A DNA stretch of 64,000 bases from Sapria himalayana (GCA_029783825.1 JAREIK010002441.1:22612-86611), one strand, 5' to 3'; numbered from the stretch's first letter, positions 36,540 to 49,940 are shown. The notes: generated by a model from the sequence alone, not told the origin. Numbers and translations are program-made.

Positions 36540-39500
36540 GTTATTTCATATTTTAAATAAAACCTATAGATCATTAGATGCTTACTTACTTAAATCAGCA
36601 AGCTCATAAATCCCAAAACCCCTAAATACATAAACCTTTTAACAACTATATACTACTTAATAAATAATAGATCTCATTTGTATTTCTATTTATTATAATT
36701 TTAAATATTCATTTTTATTATTTATAGTTTAATTTTTTAGAAAAATTAATTACAAAATAAATTTCGAATGAGACAAATATTATTTAAATAATTTATTTTA
36801 ATAAAAAAAATATAAGGTTATAAAAAGAAGGAAAATTTTAAAAATTAAATATTATTATTTATTAATATATTTTGATTTGATTTTGAATCATTTTGTGTTA
36901 TTTAAATATTTTTTAATTAATATTTATATTATTAATAATAGTTTATTAATTTAATTTTTGATCATTATTATAATATCTATCATTAAAATTATTTATATTG
37001 AATTTATATGATATATAATTTGTAGGATTAATATAAGTATACATGGTATTCACATTTCAAAAAATTTTAAAAATTATTTTATTTTCAAAGGTTATAACCT
37101 TTGAAAATCATAAAAAATCAAAAATAGAATTTTAAATTTTTATTATATAAATAAAACCTATAAACCACTAAATGCCTAAAAACACAAATTGCTAAACTAT
37201 TAAACGACAAAACTTCTAAATAATCAAACCATTAAACTGGTATACCATATATAATAAATCATAAATCTCATTTTAATTTGTATTCATTATAATTGTAAAT
37301 ATTCATTTTAATTATTTATTAGTTTATTTTTTATAGAAATATCAATCACAAAATAAATAATGAGTGAGATGATTATAATTTTAATAATATATCTTTAATC
37401 AAAAAAAAGCATATATAAAGAATTAAAAATTTAAAAATAAAAAATTATTATTTACTAATATATTTTACTTAGACTTTGAATCATTATATATAGGTTTCAC
37501 AATTATATTTTAATTGGGATCTATCTTTTTAATAATAGTTTATTAATTTATTATTTGATCATTTTTATAATATCGAATAATAAAATTACTTAAATTCAAT
37601 TAAAATGTTTTATAATTATTAAGTTATTATAACTAAATATTATATTTACATTTGAAAAAAATTTAAAAATTATTATATTTTCAAAGGTTATACCCTTCAA
37701 AAATGATAAAAAATCACAAAATTTTTTTTATTATTTTATTATTTAAATAAAACTTATAAACCACTAAATGCTATAATATTAAAATCTCTAGACTCCTAAA
37801 CCACTAAACCCCCTAAATACTTAAACCATTAAACCTATATATCCTAAATAATAAATAATAAATCTCATTTTTATTTGTATACATTATAATTTTAAATATT
37901 CATTTTAATTACTTTTTAGTTTATTTTTATAGAAATATTAATTACGAAATAAATAATGAGTGAGACAGATATAATTTAAATAAATTATTATATATGAAAA
38001 AGAAAGCTTATAATAATAAAAAATATTTCAAAAATTAAAAATTTGATTTAGTAATATAATTTACTTTGATTTTGAATTATTTTGGGTTTCGCAAATATAT
38101 TTTAATTAATATCTATCTTATTAATAATAGTTTATTAATTTATTTTTTGATCATTATTATAATATATATTAATACATTTTTTATTTTGAATCTAGAACAA
38201 ATATAATTATTAAATTTTCTTATAACTAAGTATTGTATTCATATTTTAGAACTATTAAAAAATTATTATATTTTTCAAGGTCATAACCTTTGAAAATCAC
38301 GAAATTTCAAAAAAATAAATTTTTTGTTATTTCATTGATTAAATAAAGCCTATAAACACGAAAATGTGTCGACATATAAATCAATAAACTTTTTAACACC
38401 AAAACCACAAAAAACATAAACAAATAAATAGTTATACCCTAAATAATAAATAATAAATCTCATTTTTATTAGTATTCATTATAATTTTAATTATTTATTA
38501 GTTTAATTTTATAGAAATATAAATTTAAAAGTAAATTATTAGTGAGACAAATATAATTTAAATAATTTATTTTTAATCAAAAAATATATATAGGCTTATA
38601 AATAGATACAAAAATTTATATATTTAAAATTAATATTTAGAAAAATATTTCACTTTAATTTTGAGTCATTTTAGGTTTTGCAAATATATTTTAAACAATA
38701 TTTATCTTATTAATAATAGGTTATTACTTTTTTATGACCATTATTATAATAAATATCAATAAAATAGTTTATATAGAATTTATATGATTTATAATTATTA
38801 TGATTATTATAACTTCATATCGTATTTACTTTTCAAAAAAAAATTTAAAAATTATTATATTTTTGAAGGTTATAACCTTCAAAATTGAGAAAAAATAACA
38901 AAAATAAATTCTTTGTTATTTTATATTTTATATAAAACCTATAAACCACAAAATAACTAAATACTAAAATAACTAAACTCCTAAACCCCGAAGCCCATAA
39001 AGACTTAAAACATTAAATTAGTATAGTCTAAATAATAAATTATAAATCTCAGTTTTATTAGTATTCATAATAATTTCAAATATTCATTTTAATTATTTAT
39101 CAGTTTTTTTATAGAAATATTAATTACAAAATAAATTATTAGTGCGACATACATAATTTAAATAATTTATTTTTCATCAAAAAAAATGCTCATAAAAAGA
39201 GGCAGAATTTTAAAAATAAAATATTATTATTTAATAATATATCTTATTTTGATTTTGATTCATTTTAGATTCTACAATTATATTTTAATTTATATCATTC
39301 TTATAAATACTAGTTTATTAATTTATTTATTGATCATTATTATAATATCTATCAATAAAATTATTTATATTGAGTTTACATTATATATAATTATTAAGAT
39401 TATTATAACTAAATATTATATTCACATTTAAATAAAATAAAAATTATTATATTTTCAAAGATTACAACCTTCAAAAATTAAAAAAAATCAAAAAATTTAA

Positions 39501-41440
39501 ATTTTTGTTTTTTCATTCTTAAAAAAAACTATAAATCACTAAAGGTCTAAAAAATTAAATCACTAAACTCCTAAACAAAAAAACACCTAAATACTTAAAC
39601 CATTAAACCGATATATCCTGAATAATAAATAATAAATAATAAATCTCAATTTTATTTGTATTCATTATAATTTTTATTATTCATTTTAATTATTTAATAG
39701 TTTATTATTATAGAATTATAAATTACAAAATAAATTATGAGTAAGACAAATTAAATTTAAATAATTTATTTTTAATAACAAAAATATAAACTTATAAAAA
39801 AATCATAACATTTAAAAAATTATAATTTAGTAATTTATTTTACTTTGATTTGAATAAATTTAGATTTTGCAAATACTTTTTAAATAATAACTATTTTATT
39901 AATAATAGTTTATTAATTTATTTATTGATCATAATTATAATATCTAGCAATATAATTATTTATAATCAATTTAAATGAATTATAATTATGAAGATTATTA
40001 TAAATAAATATTATATTTACATTTCAAAAAAATTTAAAAATTATTATATTTTCCAATGATATAATCTTCAAAAATTAAAAAAAATATTAATAATAAATTT
40101 TTTGCTATATCATTATTTAAATAAAACTTATAAACCACTAAATGACTAAACCCTTAAACATCTAAACTCCTAAACACAAAAGCCCCTAAATACTTAAAAA
40201 TTTAAACTTGCAAACCTTAAATATAATTTAAATAATTTATTAAAATATTAATTACAAAATAAATTATGAGTGATACATATATAATTTAATTAATTAATTT
40301 TTAATCAAAAAAATATATAAGCTTATAAAAAGAAGCAAAAACTAAAAAACAAAAATTATTTTTTAGTAATAAATTTTTCTTAGATTTTTAAAAATTTTAG
40401 GTTTTGCAATTATATTTTAATTTATATTCATCATAATAATAATAGCATATTAATTTATTTTGTGATAATCGATATCATATCTATAAATAAAATTGTTTAT
40501 TTTTAGTTTATATTATATATAATTATAATGATTATTATTATTATTTATTGTATTCACATTTTTAAAAAATTTTAAAATTATTATATTGTCAAAGTTTATA
40601 ACCTTTGAAAATGTGAAAAAATATCAAAAATAATTTTTTTGTTATTTCATTTTTTAAACAATACCTATAAACCACTAAATGCCTAAAAACATAAATCGCT
40701 AAAGTGATAAACAAAAAAACCTCTAAATACTTAAAATATTAAACTGGTATACATTAATAATAATTCATAAATCTCATTTTAGTTTTTATTCAGTATAATT
40801 TTAAATTTTTATTTTAATTATTTATCAGTTTATTTTTATTGAAATATTAATTACAAAATAAATTATTATTGAGATAGATATAATTTAAATTAAACTGGTA
40901 TACCCTAAATAATAAAGAATAAACCTCTTTTTTTTTATTATAATTTTAAATATTCATTTTAATTATTTATTTGTTTATTTTTATTTAAATATTAATTAAA
41001 AATTAAATTATGAGTTAGACAAATATAATTTATGTAAATTATTTATAATCAAAAAAAATATAGATAAACTTATTAAAAAAAATTAAAAAAAAAATAATTA
41101 TGTAGTAATATAATTTCTTTTGCTTCTGAATCATTATAGGTTTTCTAATTATATTTTAATTGATTTCTATCATATTAATAATAGATTATTAATTTATTTT
41201 TTTATCATTATTAGAATATTTATCAAAAGTATTGTTTATATTGATTATATATAATGTATAAATATAATGATTATTATAACTAAATATTAAATTCACATTT
41301 GAAAAAAATTTAAAAATTATTATATTTTCAAAGGTAATAACCTTTTAAAATATAAAAAAATTATAATAATAAATATTTTGTTATTTTAATTTTAAAAAAA
41401 AACCTATAAACCACTAAATGCATACACAGTTAAATCAGTA
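36540..41440 (-). repeat. Higher-order satellite block, copy A'
   Basis: This is the counterpart of 28,650-33,500, with the same unit order and private variants. A shorter third version begins at 55,990 and is cut at 56,697 by the LTR-like insert. Confidence 0.78.
38861..38884. repeat. 24-bp palindrome, alternative arm class
   Basis: The core GGTTATAACC is flanked by TTTTGAA and TTCAAAA, giving perfect symmetry with different arm bases from the commoner TTTTCAAA/TTTGAAAA class. Many units have one arm of each class and are only symmetric in the core. Confidence 0.85.
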
Positions 41441-41449
41441 AACTTTAAT

Positions 41450-42425
41450 AGCCCGCAATGCCTAAATACATAAACTATTAAACTGCTATATACTACTTAA
41501 TAATTAATAAATCTAATTTTTATTTCTATTTATTATAATTTTAAATATTTATTTTAATTATTTATTAGTTTATTTTTATTTAAATATTTATTACAAAATA
41601 AAGTATGAGTGCGATAAATATAATTTAATTAATTTATTTTTAATAAAAAATAATATAGGGTTCTAAAAGAAGTAAAAATTTAAAAAATAAAAATTATTAT
41701 TCAGTAATATATTTTACTTTAATTTTGAATGAATTTGGGTTTTGCAAATATTTTTTAATTAATATCTATCTTTTTATTAATAATTTATTAATTTAATTTT
41801 TGATCATTATTATATTGTCTATCAATAAAATTGTTTATATTGAATTTATATGATATATACTTATTAATATTATTATAACTAAATATTTTATTCACATTTC
41901 AAAAAATTGTAAATATTATTATTTTTTCAAAGGTTATAACCTATGAAAATGATAAAAAATTAGAGAAATTTTTTTTTGTTATTTTATTTTTTATATAAAA
42001 CCTAGAAACCACTAAAAGCCTAAAAACATAAATCGGTAAACTCCTAACTACAAAACCTCTAAATAGTTAAACTATTAAACTATTATACATTAATATTAAA
42101 TCTTAAATCTCATTTTTATTTTTATTCACTATAATTTTAAATTTTTATTTTAATTATTAATGAATTTATTTTTATAAAAATATTAATTACAAAATAAATT
42201 ATTAGTGAGACGGATCTAATTTAAATTAAAGTGGTATCCCTAAATAATAAATAATAAATTATAAATTATAAATATCATTTTTTTATTATAATTTTAAATA
42301 TTCATTTTAATTATTTATTTGTTTATTTATATATAAATAATTATTACAAAATAAATTATGAGTTAGACAAATATAATTTATATAAATTATTTTTCATCAA
42401 AAAAATATAGATAAAATTATTAAAA
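41450..42425 (-). repeat. Left flank shared with 13,440-14,405
   Basis: This satellite block precedes hAT copy 2 and corresponds to the DNA left of copy 1. Homology stops at ATAGATAAAATTATTAAA, where about 375 bp present in copy 1 are missing. Confidence 0.7.
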
Positions 42426-43371
42426 TATCGGGATGGGGATTACAAATCTCCAGTCCCTTCCCACAGTTCGGAGATTTTTTTTTGAAGATCCAGACCGGTC
42501 ACATAGGTTGAAAATATCGGGATGGGATGGGACGGAGATCAGGGATTTTGGGTAGGAGAAAACGATTCTAGGACACAACTGAGTTCGGACATTTTTTTCA
42601 ATTTATTTTCTACAAACCGGCCAAGTTAGTTCATGTAGAAACCTTTTGTCTTACCATTTATAATTCCTTTGTTATGTATCTTTCCAACTCAAATTGGTCC
42701 AATTTATTTTTTTCAATTAGGCTGAATACCGCTAACAAGTTCCATTACCTTGTGAAAAGCTTTGATGTGCAGAAAAGGATATATATGATAAATAGACCAG
42801 GACCGAGTTGTGTGCCCAACCTGGTTCTTTGTTTTTCACAAGTTGCCTTTGTCAGCCGAGTGAAAGTTGACCATAATAGCAATACTACATTTTTTAAACA
42901 ATAACTTAAAATATTAAGGAATAGCTAAAGATGATCACAAACATTGGTAGCAACAATTAGTACTTAAGTAATTGCTAAAATTAGGCAGCTTAATATAACA
43001 AAAAAATACAACTAATAACAACCATGATAATAATCATTTCAAAGGTCCGTCCCGGAACAGCAACGAAAATCCAAACCCAATTAATTATTTCTTCTACAAC
43101 TCCTCCCTTTTCTTTCGCCACTGTAGAAGGACAACCAAAGATGAAAACGTGTTAATCATGTAGACATAAATTTCTAAGATGAAAGAGTAAAAAAAACAAA
43201 ATATTAACTTATAAAATTTAATACACCCATTCCAAATTTAGTTGGCCAACTATAGTTGGAAGAATATTTGGATCTTGTGACCCCTCTGAAAATTATAATT
43301 GAACCATATTTTTATTAAATTGAATGAATAAAATAAGTAAAAGTGAAATTGAAATTTACATGATTTGTATA

Positions 43372-43776
43372 CTAACCTGATTCATTATCAATAAGGTCTT
43401 GAACTAATTCTTCAATTTCAATAGGTTTGTTTGAGCTTCTCAACCAATCTTGTAGACATATGAGAACTTCAGCTGTAATAGGTGTTAAAGAACTCTTAAA
43501 TTTATCTAAATTTCTCCCCCTAGTGCTAATCGTAGATTCGTAAGCCACAGTAGATGCTTGGATAGCCAATACATCCATTGGTAAATTTGCCAACGAAGGA
43601 TACCTAACCTCATTTACATTCCACCAGTTTAGAAGATCAAAATCAATTCTATTTTTTTCATGTTTGTCCTCCAAGTACCTATCCAACACTTCCAAAGTTG
43701 CAACTTCTTGTTCTTTCTCCAATTCAACAAAAAAAATCATCAACATAAGTATCACTACCTTCAAACAAATCATCAT
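43372..43776 (-). other. hAT dimerisation domain, longest open stretch, copy 2
   Basis: This open stretch of 134 codons includes an acidic lead-in and FVELEKEQEVATLEVLDRYL. It then has DLLNWWNVNE, RYPSLANL, IQASTVAYESTIST, KSSLTPITAEVLICLQDW and IEIEELVQDL. Copy 1 has a stop just before LDRYL that is absent here. The usual Phe of the ES-x-FS block is Ile. It could be translated only if something provided a promoter, and none is visible. Confidence 0.88.
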
Positions 43777-44669
43777 TTTTCTTTAACACAGTAGAAGAGA
43801 AATCATCTTCGTTCGATTCATCTTCATTTAAATCATTATAATCATCCATCATCTCATTTAAAGTATTTATAACCTTTTTCCCCAAATTTTTAGCCAATTC
43901 CTGTCCATAATGCTAAGTGTACGTAGCCTTGAGATATTTGAGCTTATATCTAGGATCCAACACTACTGCTACAAAAAGCATAATATTTGTTGACTGAAGA
44001 GAACCCCAATATTTGTTGAATTTATACATCATTTTCATACCCATTTCAGACACCATTATATCTCTACTATTTTCACAAAGCTCAATTTTTTAAAAAATTT
44101 GAATATTCTCCGGAAAATAAACACTAGAGGTAGAATATTGAGCCAGAAAATTTAAAGTTACCGCATAAAAAGTTTTCAAGAAACGAGGCTAAATTTTTGC
44201 GTTTGTTCAGTCTCTCTCAGTTGGAAGTTTGAACCAAACTCCTTCAAAAACCTTTTGTCTTTGTCCTCCAACTTATCAAATTCTTTTTGATATTTTATAT
44301 CAGTTTTTTGTAGCATCAATTAAGTTGAATTCCATCTTGTAGGACAATCTAATTACAATGAAGATCCAAATGTCAAGTTTGCTTCTTCAACACATAACTT
44401 AAACATATCTAATCTTTTAGGACTACTCTCACATATTTAACCACACCTCTAATTTTTTGAATAGCACCCTCAACTACTGCAATGCCATCTCTGACAATTA
44501 TGTTTAGGATATGAGCTCAACATCTCATATGAAAATGTCGGCAGTCAATGAAACTCTACAACAATGAGATGATATGCTTTCAAATAATTTATTATTTTTT
44601 TTCCCAAACAAAAAAAACAATCCCTCAATATAGAGTGCCTAGATGGAATTTTAAATTGAGGCACACTAT
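43372..44669 (-). pseudogene. hAT transposase pseudogene, copy 2 (N-terminus deleted)
   Basis: Only part of the transposase remains. A segment of the insertion domain near 44,550-44,669 is fused, through a 275-bp deletion, to the RNase H-like middle (CPTRWNSTY-type sequence near 44,340). This is followed by the segment reading VLDPRYKLKYLKATY near 43,950, which copy 1 has lost to a stop. Finally an open 134-codon stretch (43,372-43,776) carries the dimerisation domain. The BED finger, the first catalytic Asp segment and the second Asp segment are absent. Single-base frame breaks separate the remaining pieces. The gene is non-functional. Confidence 0.88.
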
Positions 44670-44882
44670 ATTATAATAATAAATCACTAAATTCTCGTCA
44701 GAATAACAAACCAAAAGGCTGGAGGCATCTGAGACACGGTGTTGGCAACCAGAAGTGCGACGGACAAGGGCTGGACCTAACTGAACATGGCTGGAATGGC
44801 GTGAGGTGGCCTGGAAATCGTTGGAACATCAATAGGTGCGTCAGAATTGGATGGGCAGTAGTTGAATTGGTGGCATCTTCAT

Positions 44883-44902
44883 GTTATATATATATATATA
44901 TT
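44883..44902. repeat. Short TA microsatellite inside hAT copy 2
   Basis: About 8 TA units sit at the position that holds long TA/CATA tracts in copies 1 and 3. Confidence 0.88.
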
Positions 44903-45103
44903 CCAGGTTCTAGTATCAGATTTTTAGGATGGTACGGTTCTCGAGATTGATATTTCTTAAGATCCAGAACCGTTTCAAAAGCAAAAATAGGTGACAGAAC
45001 TGGACGGGAAAAGTCAAAGTCAACGGATTTTTCTCAGTCCCGATTCTTTCGGGACAAGACTTCGGGTCGGGTCGCTAATCTCCGAGTCCCGTGAGCAGCA
45101 CAA

Positions 45104-46280
45104 CTAAATGCATATAAAGTTAAATCAGTAAACTCCTAAACCATGTAATGCCTAAATACATAAACCATTAAACCGCTAAATCCTACTAAATAATTAATAA
45201 ATCTATTTTTTATTGCTATTTATTATATTTTTAAATATTCATTTTAATTATTTATTAGTGTATTTATTTAGAAATATTTATTACAAAATAAATTATGAGT
45301 GGGACAAATATAATTTAAATAATATATTATTTATCTAATAAAAATATACGCTTATAAAAGAAGTATAAATTTAAAAATTAAAAATTATTATCAAGTAATA
45401 TAAGTTACTTTAATTTTGAATCAATTTGGGTTTTGTAAATATTTTTTAATTAATATCTATCTTAATATTAATAGTATATAAATTTAATTTTTGATCATTA
45501 TTATAATATCTATCAATAAAATTATTTATATTAAATATATATGATATATAATTATTAATATTATTATAACAAAATATTGTATTAAAATTTCAAAAAAATT
45601 TAAATATTATTATATTTTCAAATGTTATAACCTATGAAAATGATAAAAAATTATATAAATTTTTTTTGTTATTTTATTTTTTTAAATAAAACCCATAAAC
45701 CACTAAAAGCCTAAAAACATAAATAGCTAAACTCATAACGACAAAACCTCTAAATACTTAAATCATTAAACTGATATACATTAATAATAAATCATAAATC
45801 TCATTTTAATTTTTATTTAGTCTAAAATTAAATTTTTATTTTAATTATTTATTAATTTATTTTATAGAAATATTAATTACAAAATAAATTATTAGTGAGA
45901 CATATCTAATTTAAATTAAACCGGTATCCCTAAATAATAAATAAAAAATCTCATTTTTTTTCATTATAAGTTTAAATATTCATTTTAATTATTTATTTGT
46001 TTATTTATATATAAATATTAATTACAAAATAAATTGAGATAGACAAAAATAATTTATATAAATTATTTTTCATCAAAAAATTATAGATAAACTTTTTAAA
46101 AGAAAAAAAATTTTCAAAACAAAAAATTATTATATAGTAATATATTTTGCTTTGCTTTTGAATCATTTTAGGTTTTGTAATTATATTTTATTTGATATCT
46201 ATCTTATTTATAATAGATTATTAATTTATTTTTTGATCATTATTAGAATATTTATCAATAAAATTGTTTATATTGAATTT
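45104..46280 (-). repeat. hAT-linked satellite block, copy B
   Basis: This is the counterpart of 18,493-19,640 and, inverted, of about 60,730-61,911. It has the same private variants, including AATATATTATTTATC and TCAAGTAATATAAG. Confidence 0.8.
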
Positions 46281-46502
46281 ACATGTTATATAATTATAAA
46301 GATTATTATAACTAAATATTAAATTTACATTTGAAAATAATTTAAAAATTATTATATTTTTAAAGGTTATCATCTTTGAAAATTAGATAAAATCACAAAA
46401 ATAAATATTTTGTTATTTTATTATTTATATAAAACCTATAAACCACTAAATGCCTAAACGCTTAAATCATTAAACTCCTAAATCCCAAAACCATAAAACC
46501 CT

Positions 46503-46547
46503 TAAATACTTAAACATTTAAACCATCTTTAAAGGTTTAAGTATTTA
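46503..46547. repeat. Foldback junction, 13-bp perfect arms
   Basis: TAAATACTTAAAC (46,503-46,515) and GTTTAAGTATTTA (46,535-46,547) are exact reverse complements around a 19-bp spacer. The octamer array turns back on itself for about 20 bp before a truncated unit resumes. Confidence 0.85.
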
Positions 46548-47466
46548 TAAATAATATATAAATATGTATCAATAAATAATAGTTTATTTATTTATTTTTT
46601 GAACATTATTATAGTTATTTTTATAATTAGTTTATTAATATCTATCAATAAAATTGTTTATTTTTAATTTACATGATATATAATTATTAAGTTTATTATA
46701 ACTAAATATTGTATTCACATTTGAAAAAAATTTAAAAATTATTATATTTATAAATCTTATAACCTTCAAAATTCATAAAAAATTTGAAAAATAATTTTTT
46801 TGTTATTTCATTATTTAAATTAAATATATAAACTACTAAATGCCTAAACATATAAATCACTAAACTCCTAAACTCCTAAATACTTAAACCATTAAACTGG
46901 TATATCCTAAATAATTAATCATAAATCTCATTTTTATTTGTATTCAATATAATTTTAATATTCATTTTAATTATTTATTAGTTTATTTTTATGGAAATAT
47001 TAATTATAAAATAAAATTATAAATGAGACAAATATAATTTAAATAACTTATCTTCATCAAAAAAATTTATATGCTTATAAAAAGAATCAAAAATTTAAAA
47101 ATAAAAAATTATTATTTAGTAATATATTTTACTTTGATTTTGAATTATTTTAGGTTTTGCAAATATATTTTAATTAATATCTATCTTATTAATAATAGTT
47201 TATTAATTTATTTTATAATCAGTATTATAATATCGATCAATAAAATTATTTATATTGAATTTACATGATATTTAATTTTTATGATTATTATAATTAAATA
47301 TTGAATTAACATTTGAAAAAAAAATTAAAAATTATAATATTTTCAATGGTTATAACCTTGAAAATGAGAAAAAATCATAAAAATAATTTTTTTGTTATTT
47401 AATTATTTAAATAAAACCTATAAACCACAAAATAACTAAATACTTAAATTACTAAATTTCTAAACC

Positions 47467-49940
47467 ATGATACTACTGCACTACACACACATAGCGATGG
47501 ACCACAGTACACACTTGAACATATTCTTGACCATTTTGGTGTAGCATTTAGAATGACCAATAAGACTTGGAAGCAGCCAAAAGTATGGGCCTCCAGCTTG
47601 TAGAGGAACTCACTAGCAAGCTTTGATGATAACATTAGACAACTGACGAGATCGGGCAAATTGGTCGGGATTAAACCTAAGAGTAGCTTGGAGTGGGTCC
47701 CACTAGCTCTATCAGGCAGAGAAAGATGGCCACCCAATCATCGCCTAACATGATTAGAGGGTAATCCATGATTAATTGGCTAGCCGACAAAATTCGAAGC
47801 ATCACCAAGCAGGGCCAGTAAGCAATGGAGTCTAGACCAGCCACACGGGAGGAAAAGATTCAAACTTGTAGTTTATGTTTGTAGTCTTAATTATATTTTG
47901 GACTTTGTATGCACCATGTATTTGTAGAGACGAAACATGACATACTCACACACACAATCTTGTCTGTTCTCTATGTAGCATGCAATGAGGGCAACTGGAC
48001 CCATGAGTATCTCTAAGTGGGGCCCACTAATGCATTTTGTAAATACACATTAGGCGATGCTACACTCTCGGGAGCAGAAGACCCATCTTTATAGCATTTT
48101 GTAAATTTACTTGTATTCTAGCTTGGTTGTACGCATTGATAATTAGACTATGAGATAGACCTCATCACACATGCACACCGATGCATGCAAATTTTTTGAT
48201 ATTTTGTTAGTGCAACATACAACCACTTCTTGTAGCTCGAGGAGGAAGTATTCTAGCCCAAGAGATACTCTTTTGAAAATCATTGGAAGATAAGAATATG
48301 GAATTCAGAGATGAGAATGAATTGACAAAGTGCTGTAGATAGGGACTTGTGGATTTATGGGGATTCAGTTTTACATGTATTCCATTTCATAGCAATGACA
48401 TAGGCAAACGCTTGATGCTGCATGTCACACACATGCACAATCTTATATTTGCATAGTTTTAATGTGGTGGATCATTCAGGTTCCTCCAAAAGGCTTGGAC
48501 AAATCCGAATGAAAAGGACGCAGTGCACATAATGACTCAATGCCAACTCTGAAGTCCGGGATTTCCAGGTGATTTTAGTTGTATTCGTACGCTTGGAATT
48601 ATTAGGCATTATGTTTTTTTTATGTATTTTATGCATAGAATCATTAAGGTGCATAGGATTTGGTGTGCTGGCCTAAATTCATCTTTTTAGAATCTTATAA
48701 GTTGTGTGCCTAAATGATAAATAAACTGTGTATTTTCCAAAAAAAAACAAAAAAAACCATAAACCCTAAACTTTAAATCCTAAGCCTTAAACCATAAACT
48801 ATAACCCTAACCCATAACCCCTAAATCCAAAATCTCATGTTTTGCACTTTTAGAAAAAAATGACTAAGTATTAAATGTAAATTGAAATTCACACCTTTTA
48901 GGAATGTCACAGATTTATCTTTTTGTATATGTAAGACAAAGTCATTACTCGAGGGGTTAGTTATGGATTTAGTCTCTTTCTTCCTTTAGAATATTGTAGC
49001 ATTAGCAATGGTCATGATTGTATATTTTGTCTCTAGAACACAAAATCATATCGATGAGAATATGCCATAACTTGTGTCTATCTATGGAACATATTGTTAT
49101 GGCACTAACAATATGATCATGAATACATATTTAATCACTATAATACTAGGTCACAGTATTTGAAATGACCATAGCTTGTGCATTTTATCTTTATATTCCA
49201 AAGCCATTGCACTAGGAATGATTGTAACTTTGGACTTTACTCAAGAGCAAAAGTCATGACCCTAGAAATAGTTAAAGCTCGAGTACTACTTATTATAACT
49301 TTCTATAGCTAAAATTCTTAGGATTGGAAATATCACTATGGCTTTTTCCTTTGATTAGTGACCTCAAGTGTCAATATGAAAGTCTAATATTTTGAACAAT
49401 TATTAAAACCTTTTATACAGTTGAATATGATTCATTTAAACCTTTTTGGTTATTGTGAGCTTGCATACATAACTCATTTAATATAAAAAGAAAGAATTGA
49501 TACTTTTCATATCCATGAGGATATAAAAAAAGGGCTTAGACATGCCAATAAAATAATTTTTTTGATTCTTGATTGAAAGAGAGCTCATACTTCTTGCCCT
49601 GCTCAAACCCCCCGGGGGAAGTTTGTTCTAATAGGCAACAAGGTGGTTATTTTTTTAGACGTGAACTACGTTTTAAAAAAATTGCTTTGAGTGTGTGCAT
49701 GAGAGATATTTTAGAAGAAATTACAATAATCAATATAAATAGCATTCTCAACAACTAGTTATTTCAACACATAGGGGTACAACGTTGGTTTAATTTGTTA
49801 GTGTACACGAGTCAAATTTCCTTTGATAGCCCAGTGATTCAACTTCAAATACGATGAGACATAATAGAGATAAAGTAAAAGATCCTATTATTTTGGTTAG
49901 AGCTTTAGCAATCATTCTAGAGTTGAGAGAGGAACAAAAT
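47467..49940. repeat. Unidentified composite module, copy 2 (2.47 kb)
   Basis: This module is homologous to 22,630-25,095 along its whole length with scattered substitutions and small indels. It retains the AATAAA plus A-tract (48,719-48,756), the telomere-like tract (48,757-48,836) and the ~100-bp repeats near 48,999, 49,100 and 49,207. The minus-strand open frame at 47,444-47,737 starts inside the module and runs on into satellite, so it is not evidence of a gene. Flanking satellite on both sides also matches the flanks of copy 1. Confidence 0.75.
48757..48836 (-). repeat. Telomere-like tract, module copy 2
   Basis: CATAAACCCTAAAC, ATAACCCTAACCC and CCCCTAAATCC variants of the plant telomere heptamer follow directly on the A-rich tract, as in copy 1. 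Confidence 0.7.

Larger units (their letters stand above)
27431..42426 (-). repeat. Long uninterrupted reverse satellite block
   Basis: About 25 reverse-orientation units span 15 kb with no inserted gene or transposon. Higher-order structure is evident: 28,650-33,500 repeats at 36,540-41,440. A characteristic fused unit (CTCGTAAACCTTAAATATAA and variants) occurs near 32,325, 35,185 and 40,215. The open frame at 39,186-39,431 is a satellite phase also seen at 47,071 and 57,568, and is not a gene. Confidence 0.93.
42427..45103 (-). mobile_element. hAT transposon copy 2, internally deleted
   Basis: This is a 2.68-kb deleted relative of copy 1. Its left end begins inside the element at ATCGGGATGGGG, so that terminal repeat is gone along with about 350 bp of neighbouring satellite. 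Its right end GTGAGCAGCACAA is followed by CTAAATGC (45,104-45,111), the same target octamer as in copy 1. Compared with copy 1 it lacks about 275 bp at 44,537 and about 720 bp at 44,669. The second deletion removes the BED finger and the start of the gene. With one end missing it should be immobile even if transposase were supplied. Confidence 0.9.
45104..47466 (-). repeat. Satellite array, reverse block between hAT copy 2 and module copy 2
   Basis: The first ~1.2 kb matches the DNA after hAT copy 1. The block is only 2.36 kb, against 4.14 kb between the same two inserts at 18.5-22.6 kb, so units were lost here or gained there. A foldback junction lies at 46,503-46,547. The open frame at 47,071-47,268 is satellite. 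Confidence 0.9.

Noticed and set aside
42674..42904. Open frame of 76 codons on the plus strand in hAT copy 2
   Set aside because: It is antisense to the non-coding downstream region of the transposase, and the corresponding region of copy 1 is interrupted.
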